From assembly GCF_014651075.1 (NCBI RefSeq), contig NZ_BMWE01000008.1, positions 248,001 through 312,000 of the forward strand: 64,000 nt of DNA, given 5' to 3'. Under the pieces are notes generated by a model. The model saw nothing but the letters and a program-made list of their open reading frames with translations. It did no database searches and was not told the DNA's origin. A program made the translations under genes and the position numbers. Of the stretch, positions 1-8,514 are shown piece by piece. The first letter of the stretch is position 1, and each line of letters opens with the position of its first letter. The DNA comes from Streptomyces djakartensis (GTDB lineage Bacteria > Actinomycetota > Actinomycetes > Streptomycetales > Streptomycetaceae).

Positions 1-3000
1 CGCTCCCGCACGAGCGGCTCAGCCCCCGCAGCGACACCGTCGGCCGCCGCCTGGCCGTGCTGCGCCGCCTGGCCCACCCCCGCCCCGACGACCCCGAGAC
101 CGGGCCCGTCTCCGTCGTGGTGGCGCCCGTACGGTCCGTGCTCCAGCCGCAGGTCAAGGGCCTCGGCGACCTGGAGCCGGTCTCCCTGAGGACGGGGCAG
201 AGCGCCGACCTGGGCGAGATCGTCGAGGCCCTCGCGGCCGCCGCGTACGCGCGCGTGGAGCTCGTGGAGAAGCGCGGCGAGTTCGCCGTCCGCGGCGGCA
301 TCCTCGACGTGTTCCCGCCCACCGAGGAACACCCCCTGCGCATCGAGTTCTGGGGCGACGACGTCGAGGAGATCCGCTACTTCAAGGTCGCCGACCAGCG
401 CTCCCTGGAAGTCGCCGAGCACGGCCTGTGGGCTCCGCCGTGCCGCGAACTGCTGCTCACCGACGACGTCCGCTACCGCGCGCGTGCCCTGGCCGAGGAC
501 CACCCCGAGCTGGGCGAACTCCTCGGCAAGATCGCCGAGGGGATCGCCGTCGAGGGCATGGAGTCCCTCGCGCCCGTCCTGGTCGACGACATGGAGCTGC
601 TGCTCGACGTGCTGCCCAAGGGCGCCATGGCCGTCGTCTGCGACCCGGAGCGGGTCCGTACGCGCGCCTCGGACCTCGTGGCCACCTCGCAGGAGTTCCT
701 CCAGGCGTCCTGGGCGGCGACCGCGGGCGGCGGCGAGGCTCCCATCGACGTCGGCGCGGCCTCCCTGTGGTCCATCGCGGACGTCCGGGACCGGGCCCGC
801 GAGCTGGACATGATGTGGTGGTCGGTGTCGCCGTTCGCCGCGGACGAGGAGCTCACGGAGAAATATGCCGCTGACGCGGCGGGCGAGACTCTCAAGCTCG
901 GCATGCACGCCCCGGAGACCTATCGCGGGGACACCGCCAAGGCGCTCGCCGACACCAAGGGCTGGCTCGCCGACGGCTGGCGCGCGGTGTTCGTCACCGA
1001 GGGGCACGGCCCGGCGGCCCGTACGGTCGAGGTGCTGGGCGGCGAGGGCGTCGCGGCCCGCCTCGACGCGGACCTGGCCGAGATCTCCCCGTCGGTCGTG
1101 CACGTGGCGTGCGGCTCGATCGAGCACGGATTCGTCGACCCGGCCCTCAGACTCGCCGTCCTGACCGAGACCGACCTGTCCGGTCAGAGGGCCGCGGGCC
1201 GCGACGGCGCCCGGATGCCGGCCCGCCGCCGCAAGACCATCGACCCGCTCACCCTGGAGGCGGGCGACTACATCGTCCACGAGCAGCACGGCGTGGGCCG
1301 CTACATCGAGATGGTGCAGCGCACCGTGCAGGGCGCGACCCGCGAGTACCTGGTCGTCGAGTACGCGCCCGCCAAGCGCGGCCAGCCCGGCGACCGCCTC
1401 TACATCCCCACCGACCAGCTGGAGCAGATCACCAAGTACGTCGGCGGCGAGGCCCCCACCCTGCACCGCCTGGGCGGTGCCGACTGGACGAAGACGAAGG
1501 CCCGCGCGAAGAAGGCCGTCAAGGAGATCGCCGCCGACCTCATCAAGCTGTACAGCGCGCGCATGGCGGCGCCCGGGCACGCGTTCGGGGCGGACACCCC
1601 GTGGCAGCGCGAACTGGAGGACGCCTTCCCCTACGCGGAGACGCCCGACCAGCTCACCACCATCGCCGAGGTCAAGGAGGACATGGAGAAGACGGTCCCC
1701 ATGGACCGCCTGATCTGCGGCGACGTCGGCTACGGGAAGACCGAGATCGCGGTCCGCGCCGCCTTCAAGGCCGTCCAGGACGGCAAGCAGGTCGCCGTCC
1801 TGGTGCCCACGACCCTGCTGGTGCAGCAGCACTTCGGGACGTTCAGCGAGCGGTACGCGCAGTTCCCGGTGAACGTGAAGGCACTGTCCCGCTTCCAGAC
1901 CGAGACCGAGGCGAAGGCGGTCCTGGAGGGTCTGCGAGAGGGCTCGGTGGACATCGTCATCGGCACGCACCGGCTGTTCTCGTCCGAGACCAAGTTCAAG
2001 GACCTGGGCCTGGTCATCGTCGACGAGGAGCAGCGCTTCGGCGTCGAGCACAAGGAGCAGCTGAAGAAGCTCCGGGCCAACGTCGACGTGCTGACCATGT
2101 CGGCCACGCCCATCCCGCGCACCCTGGAGATGGCGGTCACCGGCATCCGCGAGATGTCGACGATCACCACCCCGCCGGAGGAGCGGCACCCGGTGCTGAC
2201 CTTCGTCGGCCCCTACGAGGAGAAGCAGATCGGCGCGGCCATCCGCCGTGAACTGCTGCGCGAGGGCCAGGTCTTCTACATCCACAACCGGGTCGAGTCC
2301 ATCGACCGGGCGGCGGCCAGGCTGCGTGAGATCGTCCCCGAGGCGCGCATCGCCACCGCGCACGGGCAGATGTCGGAGTCGGCGCTGGAGCAGGTCGTCG
2401 TCGACTTCTGGGAGAAGAAGTTCGACGTGCTGGTCTCCACGACCATCGTGGAGTCCGGCATCGACATCTCCAACGCGAACACCCTCATCGTGGAGCGCGG
2501 CGACACCTTCGGCCTGTCCCAGCTGCACCAGCTGCGCGGCCGGGTCGGCCGTGGCCGCGAGCGGGGCTACGCCTACTTCCTGTACCCGCCGGAGAAGCCG
2601 CTGACGGAGACCGCGCACGAGCGTCTGGCCACGATCGCCCAGCACACGGAGATGGGCGCGGGCATGTACGTGGCGATGAAGGACCTGGAGATCCGCGGCG
2701 CGGGCAACCTGCTCGGCGGCGAGCAGTCCGGTCACATCGCGGGCGTCGGCTTCGACCTGTACGTGCGGATGGTCGGCGAGGCCGTCGCCGACTACCGGCG
2801 CCAGCTGGAGACCGGCGAGATCGAGGAGGAGCCGCCGCTCGAGGTCAAGATCGAGCTCCCGGTCGACGCGCACGTCCCGCACGACTACGCGCCGGGTGAG
2901 CGGCTCAGGCTCCAGGCGTACCGGGCGATCGCCTCCGCCAACACCGAGGAGGACGTCAAGGCCGTACGCGAGGAACTCGTCGACCGCTACGGCAAGCTGC

Positions 3001-3293
3001 CCGAGCCGGTGGAGAACCTGCTGCTCGTCGCAGGTCTGCGGATGCTCGCCCGTGCGTGCGGCGTCGGCGAGATCGTCCTGCAGGGAACCAACATCCGGTT
3101 CGCGCCGGTGGAGTTGCGCGAGTCGCAGGAGCTGCGGGTCAAGCGCCTCTACCCGGGGGTCGTCATCAAGCCGGCGGTGCACCAGGTGCTGGTACCGCGC
3201 CCGAAGACCGCGAAGGTGGGCGGGAAGCCGCTGGTCGGACGGGAGTTGCTGGCGTGGGTCGGGGAGTTCCTGACGTCGGTGCTGGGGTCCTGA
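1..3293 (+). CDS. mfd: Transcription-repair coupling factor Mfd (5' end missing)
   Basis: Mfd removes RNA polymerase stalled at DNA lesions and recruits UvrA for nucleotide excision repair. The reading frame is already open at base 3 and runs through the left edge, so about the first 80-100 residues of a protein usually near 1,180 aa are missing; the GTG at 57 is internal, not a start. The RNA-polymerase-interaction motif (HEQHGVGRYI) lies near base 1,280. It is followed by the RecG-like translocase: Walker A GDVGYGKTE near 1,720, the DEEQ box (VDEEQRFGVEH) near 2,020, and motif VI (QLRGRVGRGRERGYAYF) near 2,530. The C-terminal TRCF domain closes the protein. No defect is visible. Only the missing N-terminus is uncertain. 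Confidence 0.97.
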   Translation, partial: LPHERLSPRSDTVGRRLAVLRRLAHPRPDDPETGPVSVVVAPVRSVLQPQVKGLGDLEPVSLRTGQSADLGEIVEALAAAAYARVELVEKRGEFAVRGGILDVFPPTEEHPLRIEFWGDDVEEIRYFKVADQRSLEVAEHGLWAPPCRELLLTDDVRYRARALAEDHPELGELLGKIAEGIAVEGMESLAPVLVDDMELLLDVLPKGAMAVVCDPERVRTRASDLVATSQEFLQASWAATAGGGEAPIDVGAASLWSIADVRDRARELDMMWWSVSPFAADEELTEKYAADAAGETLKLGMHAPETYRGDTAKALADTKGWLADGWRAVFVTEGHGPAARTVEVLGGEGVAARLDADLAEISPSVVHVACGSIEHGFVDPALRLAVLTETDLSGQRAAGRDGARMPARRRKTIDPLTLEAGDYIVHEQHGVGRYIEMVQRTVQGATREYLVVEYAPAKRGQPGDRLYIPTDQLEQITKYVGGEAPTLHRLGGADWTKTKARAKKAVKEIAADLIKLYSARMAAPGHAFGADTPWQRELEDAFPYAETPDQLTTIAEVKEDMEKTVPMDRLICGDVGYGKTEIAVRAAFKAVQDGKQVAVLVPTTLLVQQHFGTFSERYAQFPVNVKALSRFQTETEAKAVLEGLREGSVDIVIGTHRLFSSETKFKDLGLVIVDEEQRFGVEHKEQLKKLRANVDVLTMSATPIPRTLEMAVTGIREMSTITTPPEERHPVLTFVGPYEEKQIGAAIRRELLREGQVFYIHNRVESIDRAAARLREIVPEARIATAHGQMSESALEQVVVDFWEKKFDVLVSTTIVESGIDISNANTLIVERGDTFGLSQLHQLRGRVGRGRERGYAYFLYPPEKPLTETAHERLATIAQHTEMGAGMYVAMKDLEIRGAGNLLGGEQSGHIAGVGFDLYVRMVGEAVADYRRQLETGEIEEEPPLEVKIELPVDAHVPHDYAPGERLRLQAYRAIASANTEEDVKAVREELVDRYGKLPEPVENLLLVAGLRMLARACGVGEIVLQGTNIRFAPVELRESQELRVKRLYPGVVIKPAVHQVLVPRPKTAKVGGKPLVGRELLAWVGEFLTSVLGS

Positions 3294-3303
3294 TCCGCGA
3301 GTC

Positions 3304-3330
3304 CTGACGGGGCCTGCCCGGCCCCGTCAG
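3304..3330 (+). terminator. Hairpin terminator after mfd
   Basis: A perfect 11-bp stem, CTGACGGGGCC/GGCCCCGTCAG, with a 5-base loop begins 10 bases after the mfd stop. There is no T-tract, which is common for Streptomyces terminators. mfd and the following minus-strand MerR gene converge here, so it may stop both transcripts. Confidence 0.6.
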
Positions 3331-3378
3331 GCCGCGGCCCCGTCAAGCGTTAATCGGGCCTGGCCTCTTGTGGCGCCG

Positions 3379-3798
3379 TCAGGCCGCCGGCCGTTCGCGA
3401 CCGCGACGACGCGGCACCCCGCCGCCGGCCTCGCGCAGGGCCGCCGCCAGCCGGTCGCGGACCGCGACCTGCGCGGCGATGCGCGCCTCCAGCACCGCGA
3501 GGCGGTCAGCCGCCACCCTGAGCGCCTTTTCGGAGGCGGGCGCCGCCATGACATCGCCGTCCAGACACGGCAGGAACACCCGTACGTCGTCGAGTGTCAG
3601 ACCCACGTCGAGCAGGTGCCGGACGTTGCGGACGCGGACGGCTGTACCGGCGTCGTACAAGCGGTAGCCGTTCGCGGCGCGCACGGAGGTGATGAGCCCG
3701 GCCTGTTCGTAGTGGCGCAGGGCGCGCGGTGTCGTACCGGTGGCCTCGGCGAGTTCACCGATCCGCATACGGGGTTCTGCCATGAGCGTCAGTCTCAT
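3379..3798 (-). CDS. MerR family transcriptional regulator
   Basis: A 139-aa MerR-type regulator. The N-terminal winged helix-turn-helix reads MRIGELAEATGTTPRALRHYE and is followed by the conserved G-YR-YD segment. A coiled-coil dimer helix follows (LAVLEARIAAQVAVRDRLAAAL). The effector domain is minimal, so the inducer cannot be guessed. The start at 3798 overlaps the TGA of the upstream dehydrogenase in an ATGA, which suggests translational coupling. Alternative ATGs at 3783 (MAEPRM) and 3768 (MRIGEL) lie close by and fit the family's usual start equally well. It sits in an operon with the dehydrogenase and probably controls its own promoter through the inverted repeat near 4575-4588. Confidence 0.88.
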   Translation of the reverse strand: MRLTLMAEPRMRIGELAEATGTTPRALRHYEQAGLITSVRAANGYRLYDAGTAVRVRNVRHLLDVGLTLDDVRVFLPCLDGDVMAAPASEKALRVAADRLAVLEARIAAQVAVRDRLAAALREAGGGVPRRRGRERPAA

Positions 3799-4556
3799 GC
3801 GACCACCGCGCCACCGTCCACCGGCAGGACCACGCCGGTGACGAACGAGGCGTGCTGCGAGGCGAGTTGAGTGATCGCCCAGGCGACTTCCCCGGGGGTT
3901 CCGACACGGCCGAGCGGGGTGTGCCGGAGCTGCCACGCTCGGATCGCCTCCTGGTGCTCGGGGGTGTGTCCCGCGTGCTCGCCGATGGGCGTGTCGATCG
4001 CGCCCGGCGCCACGGCGGCGACCCGGATGCCCAGCGGGGCGAGCTCCACCGCCCAACTGCGCGTGAGCACCTCCAGGGCCGCCTTCCCGGCCGCGTACAG
4101 GGAGTTGCCCGGCCAGCCGCGCTGCCCCACGGACGTCGTCACGTTCACTATCACGCCGCGGCTGTTCTCGAGAGCGGGGAGCGCGGACTGGACGAGCAGC
4201 ACGGGAGCGAGGAGGTTCGTCGCGAGCAGTGGTTCGACGGCGGTATGCGTGTACGTGCGCAGGGACTGGGTGCTCACGATGCCGGCGTTGTTGACGAGCA
4301 CGTCGATCCGTCCGTACCGGTCGAGTGCCGCACGGACGATCGTCTCGGGGCCATCGGCGGCCGTGACGTCGGCGACGAGCGGGCTGATGCGGGACGGGTC
4401 GTGGACAGCGGTCTCGACGAGGGGCGCTTCGCGCCGGCCCACCGCCACGACGTGTGCGCCCTCGTCGGCGAACGCGCGGGCGGTGGCACGGCCTATGCCG
4501 GTACCGGCACCGGTGACGAGCACGGTGCGCGGGGTCTTCGGATACGGGGGTGTCAT
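3795..4556 (-). CDS. Short-chain dehydrogenase/reductase (SDR)
   Basis: A 253-aa classical SDR that would oxidise or reduce an unidentified alcohol or ketone with NAD(P)(H). The cofactor motif TGAGTGIGRATA is close to the N-terminus. NNAG and the catalytic Ser...YAAGK (Tyr and Lys in SLYAAGKAALE) follow, then the PG motif of the substrate loop (VAPGAIDTPIGEH). The start at 4556 (MTPPYP) leads directly into the Rossmann strand; an upstream ATG at 4601 would lie inside the candidate operator. It is the first gene of a two-gene operon with the MerR regulator, which it overlaps by 4 bp. Substrate unknown. Confidence 0.9.
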   Translation of the reverse strand: MTPPYPKTPRTVLVTGAGTGIGRATARAFADEGAHVVAVGRREAPLVETAVHDPSRISPLVADVTAADGPETIVRAALDRYGRIDVLVNNAGIVSTQSLRTYTHTAVEPLLATNLLAPVLLVQSALPALENSRGVIVNVTTSVGQRGWPGNSLYAAGKAALEVLTRSWAVELAPLGIRVAAVAPGAIDTPIGEHAGHTPEHQEAIRAWQLRHTPLGRVGTPGEVAWAITQLASQHASFVTGVVLPVDGGAVVA

Positions 4557-4574
4557 ACGGGGATCGTCGGACTC

Positions 4575-4588
4575 TGACGCCGGTGTCA
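4575..4588 (-). promoter_or_regulatory. Candidate MerR operator/promoter
   Basis: TGACGCC/GGTGTCA, an inverted repeat of 7-bp arms with one mismatch and no spacer, lies 18 bp before the dehydrogenase start. Read on the minus strand it contains CTTGACCTTGACACCGG. MerR-family operators are characteristically GC-rich palindromes inside an over-long -35/-10 spacer starting at TTGAC. I cannot identify a convincing -10, so the promoter geometry is inferred. Confidence 0.45.
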
Positions 4589-4708
4589 AGGTCAAGCGCA
4601 CACCACACGGGGCCGGCGCCGAGGGGTTGCTCGGGGCCGGGTGGAGCCCCGGGCCCGGGCACGGCGGCTGCTCGGTGCGGGTACATCACACGGGCTCCCG
4701 CACGCCGG

Positions 4709-5311
4709 CTACTCGGCGTGGCGGAACAGCATCCCCGCCAGCTCGCGGAACACCTCCTCCGGATCACGTTCGCCCACCGGACCGTCCAGGTTGTGGCCGA
4801 GCAGCAGCGTGGCGAAGCCGTGGGCCAGGGCCCATGCGGCCACACCGGCGAGGCGGGCATCGGTGCCCCGCCCGCCCGGCGGCACGGCGGCGACGGCCTC
4901 GCGCAGGGCGTCACCGGCGAGGGCGCGGGCGGTGGTCAGTTCCAGATCGCCGGTGCGCAGCAGCTCGGGGGCGAACATCACCTGGAAGTGCGCCGGATGG
5001 TCACGCGCGAACCGTACGTAGCGCACGCCCGCCTCCTTGAGGCCCGTCGCCTCCCTGAGCGTGGTGGCGAGCAGCCCGAAACCCTCGGCGGCGATCGCCG
5101 TGAGCAGCCCGGCCCGGTCCTTGAAGTGGTGGGCGGGCGCGGCGTGCGAGACGCCTGCCCGCCGGGCCAGGCCGCGCAGACTCAGCGCGGACGGGCCGTC
5201 CGCCGCGATGACGTCGAGGGCGGCGCCGAGGATGGCACGGCGCAGGTCGCCGTGGTGGTACGGGCGGTCCGGCGAGTTCTGCTCGTTAGCTGAGGCCTTG
5301 CTGGAGGTCAT
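4709..5311 (-). CDS. TetR/AcrR family transcriptional regulator
   Basis: A 200-aa TetR repressor. The N-terminal DNA-binding domain runs from about residue 18 to 65 (YHHGDLRRAILGAALDVI..., then LSLRGLARRAGVSHAAPAHHF). The C-terminal half (residues about 80-195) resembles the WHG/TetR_C ligand domain with a predicted helical bundle; the ligand is unknown. ATG 5311 is the only start that keeps the whole helix-turn-helix. It is divergent from the SalK/SCO6745-like gene at 5431, with a palindrome between them, so it probably represses itself and that neighbour. Confidence 0.92.
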   Translation of the reverse strand: MTSSKASANEQNSPDRPYHHGDLRRAILGAALDVIAADGPSALSLRGLARRAGVSHAAPAHHFKDRAGLLTAIAAEGFGLLATTLREATGLKEAGVRYVRFARDHPAHFQVMFAPELLRTGDLELTTARALAGDALREAVAAVPPGGRGTDARLAGVAAWALAHGFATLLLGHNLDGPVGERDPEEVFRELAGMLFRHAE

Positions 5312-5367
5312 GGTCAGGAGCGTACGCCGAATCTAGACATTGACAAGTTGGGGGCGGCCGCTGCAAT

Positions 5368-5382
5368 CTTGTCAGTGACAAG
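5368..5382. promoter_or_regulatory. Candidate TetR operator
   Basis: CTTGTCAGTGACAAG is a perfect palindrome with 7-bp arms and one central base. Half-site copies recur at 5340-5347 (TTGACAAG). On the minus strand, TTGTCA followed 16 bases later by TACGCT would serve as the tetR promoter and overlaps that half-site. This position between divergent genes, one of them a TetR regulator, is typical of autoregulation. Confidence 0.6.
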
Positions 5383-5430
5383 TTTTGCAGGGGTCGGCCG
5401 CGGTGGCCTGGGTGTGAGTGGAGGTACGTC

Positions 5431-6348
5431 ATGTCGGAACGGGTCGGCGAAACCGGTGCAGGCGCCGTGGTGCAGGGCGGCGGAGGCGTAGAGCCTGCGC
5501 GCGCGCGGCAGATGTGGCACCTGCTGGAGCCCCTGCATGCGGTGCTGTACTACGCGCCGGAGGCTTTCGAGGAGGCGGCCGCTCTCGGGTACGACACGCG
5601 GGAGCGCTGGCCGAGCTACTTCCCGTACCGCGCCGCGCCGTTGGGGGAGGCCGACCCCGAGCGGGTGGCCTCGGCCTTCTACAGTTTCAGCCCTCGCATG
5701 GTCGCCGAGCACGCCGGACCGGCCTGGCGGATCGCGAGCCCGGACGCGGTGCTGGAGGCGAGAGAGCGGGCGGTCGACCGGGCCTACCGCGCCCTGCTCG
5801 GTGACCGGGTGGACAGTCCTGAAATGGCGGAGGCCGCAGCGCTCGCCCGGCGCGCGGCGGAGGCCGCGGAACCGGCCGGCCGTCCGCTCGCCGCGGCCAA
5901 CGCCGCACTCGACTGGCCGCAGGCCCCGCATGTGCAGTTGTGGCACGCGGCGACGATCCTGCGCGAGCATCGCGGCGACGGCCATCTCGCCGCTCTGCTC
6001 ACGGCTGGCCTCGATCCCGTGGAGTCGCTGGTCTCCTTCGCCGCGATAGGCGCGGCCTCGGTGGAACGCTTCGAGAGCCGTGGCTGGAGCGCGGACGAAT
6101 GGGCGGCCGCACGCGACCGCCTTGCGGCCAGGGGTCTGGTCGACGCGGGCGGCAAGGCCACGGAGGCAGGCCGTGAACTGCGCCATCGCGTGGAGTGGAA
6201 CACCGACCGACTGGCCGCCGGACCCTGGCAGTCGCTCGGATCCGACGGCGTCGAACGCCTTGCCGGACTCCTGGGGGACTTCTGGGTCGCGGTCCTGGCG
6301 TCAGGCCTGCTGCCCTCGGAGACGACGTTGGGCATAGACAAGGTGTGA
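5431..6348 (+). CDS. SalK/SCO6745-type helix-turn-helix family protein
   Basis: A 305-aa protein starting at ATG 5431 after a GTGGAGG ribosome-binding site. I recognise the pattern WHLLEPLHAVLYYAPEAFEEAAALGY near residue 30, shared with the actinobacterial family annotated as SalK or SCO6745-like. Other members have a winged-helix-like C-terminus, and here residues about 220-290 would fit that. No catalytic motif, signal peptide or membrane segment is visible. It is controlled, by position, by the divergent TetR protein. Biochemical function is unknown. Confidence 0.75.
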   Translation: MSERVGETGAGAVVQGGGGVEPARARQMWHLLEPLHAVLYYAPEAFEEAAALGYDTRERWPSYFPYRAAPLGEADPERVASAFYSFSPRMVAEHAGPAWRIASPDAVLEARERAVDRAYRALLGDRVDSPEMAEAAALARRAAEAAEPAGRPLAAANAALDWPQAPHVQLWHAATILREHRGDGHLAALLTAGLDPVESLVSFAAIGAASVERFESRGWSADEWAAARDRLAARGLVDAGGKATEAGRELRHRVEWNTDRLAAGPWQSLGSDGVERLAGLLGDFWVAVLASGLLPSETTLGIDKV

Positions 6349-6385
6349 ACTGGCCGGATGCCGCACAGAGACTGAGGGAGAGCCC

Positions 6386-6571
6386 TTAGTGGCGCTCGGG
6401 CCGGTCGCGGTCGCGGTCCATGCCGAGTGAGCCCTCGATTCGCTGCTGCCCGGCGTCGATCTGGTCCTCGTAACGGTCGCCGGTCTTCTCGTTCATCCTC
6501 TGTTCCGCGGTGTCCGAGCCCTTCTTGGCCTTGTGCCGCCCCTGGCTCTTGAACTTGTCGAAGATGCCCAT
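6386..6571 (-). CDS. Small antitoxin-like protein (Rv0909/MT0933 type)
   Basis: A 61-aa, highly charged protein beginning MGIFDKFKSQGRHKAKKGSD. This N-terminus is characteristic of the actinobacterial family annotated as putative antitoxins (MT0933-like). An AGGGAG/GGAG sequence sits about 6 bases before ATG 6571. No toxin partner is adjacent: the flanking genes are a SalK-like protein and an HNH lipoprotein. The toxin-antitoxin label is therefore doubtful, and a general stress or DNA-associated role is equally possible. Confidence 0.8.
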   Translation of the reverse strand: MGIFDKFKSQGRHKAKKGSDTAEQRMNEKTGDRYEDQIDAGQQRIEGSLGMDRDRDRPERH

Positions 6572-6731
6572 GCGGAGCTCCCTCCAGACGTGATTCACGA
6601 CCGACGATACGCGTGGCATGTGGAGAATGCCCTTTTGGGTCCGCTGTGGTCTGAACCTCTCCCTCGCTACGGTGGGACCAGGCACAGGCCGCCCGCCCGG
6701 GGCGGAACAGCGAGCAGGGGAGGGGCGCACG

Positions 6732-7505
6732 GTGGCGCGTCTGAGGGGCGGGGCGGCAGTGGCCGCCGCGATGGTGGTCGCCGGTTCGGCACTGACCGGC
6801 TGCGAGGGCCTGGTCCCGCCCGCGGACGGCGGGCCCTCCGGCTCCGGTGTCCCGGCCGGCGGCGACGGCCGGGCCGTGAGCCCGCTGGACAACCCGGACG
6901 GCACGAAGCCGGGCCTGGCGGCGATCACGTCCTCGGCGGACAAGGCCCGGGCGCGGGCGGTCATCGAGAAGGTCGCGACGAAGGGGCGCGGCCCGCGGAC
7001 GGGTTACGAGCGCGACGAGTTCGGCTACGCCTGGATGGACTCGGCGCCGGCTGACGTGCCCTTCGCCCGCAACGGGTGCGACTCGCGCAACGACCTGCTG
7101 AAGCGCGACGGAGAGGACCTGCGCTTCCGGTCGGGCTCGGACTGCGTCGTCATGTCGATGACGCTGCACGACCCGTACACCGGGAAGGACATCGAGTGGA
7201 CCAAGTCCCGGGCGACGAAGGTCCAGATAGACCACGTCATGCCGCTGTCGTACGACTGGCAGATGGGCGCCTCGCGCTGGACGAAGGACAAGCGGGAGGC
7301 CATCGCCAACGATCCGCTCAACCTCGTCCCGGTGGACGGGCCGACCAACAGCGCCAAGGGTGACTCCGGGCCCGCGGCCTGGCTGCCCCCGAACAAGCTG
7401 ATCCGCTGCTCCTACTCGGTGCGCTTCGCCCAGGTGTCGCTGAAGTACGACCTCCCGGTCACGGCGGCCGACAAGCGGATGATGCTGACGCAGTGCGGCG
7501 GTTGA
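6732..7505 (+). CDS. HNH-family nuclease lipoprotein
   Basis: A 257-aa secreted lipoprotein. The start chosen is GTG 6732, 8 bases after GGGAGG; the open frame upstream lacks coding character. A signal peptide ends in the lipobox LTGC (Cys near residue 24), so the protein should be anchored to the outer face of the membrane. The C-terminal domain carries IDHVMPLSYDWQMGAS...NDPLNLVPVDGPTNSAKGD, the DUF1524/HNH nuclease signature, with the catalytic DH and later N residues intact. The likely role is degradation of extracellular or incoming DNA, or nutrition. Free-standing gene. Confidence 0.88.
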   Translation: MARLRGGAAVAAAMVVAGSALTGCEGLVPPADGGPSGSGVPAGGDGRAVSPLDNPDGTKPGLAAITSSADKARARAVIEKVATKGRGPRTGYERDEFGYAWMDSAPADVPFARNGCDSRNDLLKRDGEDLRFRSGSDCVVMSMTLHDPYTGKDIEWTKSRATKVQIDHVMPLSYDWQMGASRWTKDKREAIANDPLNLVPVDGPTNSAKGDSGPAAWLPPNKLIRCSYSVRFAQVSLKYDLPVTAADKRMMLTQCGG

Positions 7506-7566
7506 GCGGAACCCGGCACCCCGGAATTCGGTTCCGGCACTGCGCCTTCGCGCCTACCGTGGCCCC

Positions 7567-8308
7567 ATGCAGCCGAAGATCTCGTGTCTCGCCGACCGCC
7601 CCGACATGCTGGAGCGGGTCGTCGGGATGGCGGACAGCTGGCCGGAGTTCGTGACCCAGGACCTCGTGGGCGCCTCGCACTTCCCGCGGATCGCCGCCGA
7701 ACTCCCGGAGTACGTCCTGTTCGCCGAGGACGAGCGGGGCGAGATCGTCGCGAACGCCTTCAGTGTGCCCTTCGCGCTCGCCGCCGAGGGCCGCGGCCGG
7801 CTTCCCGCGAACGGCTGGGACACGGTCCTCGTCTGGGCGTTCTCCGACCTGCGCCGCGGTGTCCGCCCCGACACCGTCAGCGCGATCTCGGTCTCCGTCG
7901 TCCCGCGGGCCCAGGGACGCGGCCTGTCGGGTGATGCTCTCGGCCATGCGCGACAACGCCCGGGCCCGCGGCTTCCGCGAGGTCGTCGCCCCGGTGCGTC
8001 CCAACGCCAAGCACCTGGAACCGCGGACCCCGATGGAGGAGTACGCCCGCCGCGTCCGCCCCGACGGGCTGCCCCAGGACCCGTGGCTGCGGGTCCACGC
8101 CCGGGCCGGCGCCACCATCGACTCCGTGGCACCGGCGTCCATGACGGTGGCCGCCGCACTGGACGACTGGCGCCGCTGGACGGGCCTTCCCTTCGACACC
8201 TCGGGCGACATCGAGGTGCCCGGCGGCCTGGTGCCGGTGCGCTGCGAGGCGGAGCGCGGGTACGCGGTGTACGTCGAGCCCAACGTGTGGATGCGCCATC
8301 CGCTGTAG
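7567..8308 (+). pseudogene. GNAT-like acetyltransferase, frameshifted
   Basis: Two reading frames together make one protein of about 247 aa. The first, from ATG 7567, ends its family-like part at VSVVPRAQGRGLS, the acetyl-CoA loop of GNAT enzymes. The sequence continues in the next frame as RVMLSAMRDNARARGFREVVAPVRPN and runs to the TAG at 8306. The join is at 7927-7931 (tcgggtg), where a 2-base loss, probably one CG from tcgcgggtg, accounts for the shift. Without correction, the first frame reads on to 8376 with no family-like sequence. Either a real inactivating deletion or a sequencing error. Confidence 0.8.
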
Positions 8309-8384
8309 GCGCCGCCGAGGGGGCCCGCCGGCCTCGTGAGGCCTCCCCCTTTCCGCTCCTGGCACACGCGAAGTGATCAGCACG

Positions 8385-8444
8385 ACAACGGTCACCCAAC
8401 GGTTCGGTACAACCCGTGACCGGTTGTCCGTGTCGGGCTATACG
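8385..8444 (+). promoter_or_regulatory. Inverted repeat and candidate promoter of the kinase operon
   Basis: ACAACGGTCAC (8385-8395) and GTGACCGGTTGT (8416-8427) form an inverted repeat with one bulged base. GTGACC (8416-8421), 17 bases and TATACG (8439-8444) look like a -35/-10 pair, so the right arm overlaps the promoter. Location 70 bp before the membrane-protein start supports an operator. No assigned regulator. Confidence 0.35.
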
Positions 8445-8514
8445 CTCGGATTCCCAACCGGGCTCTGTCACTCGCACGTCCCCTTCCATCGGCTACACCG
8501 GTCCAGGAGCAGTC

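Noticed and set aside
57..59. GTG 57 as the mfd start
   Set aside because: The frame is open and protein-like from base 3, continuing the Mfd N-terminal sequence; it is internal.
6386..6571. A complete toxin-antitoxin pair at the small antitoxin-like gene
   Set aside because: Neither neighbour resembles a toxin, so the pair cannot be supported.
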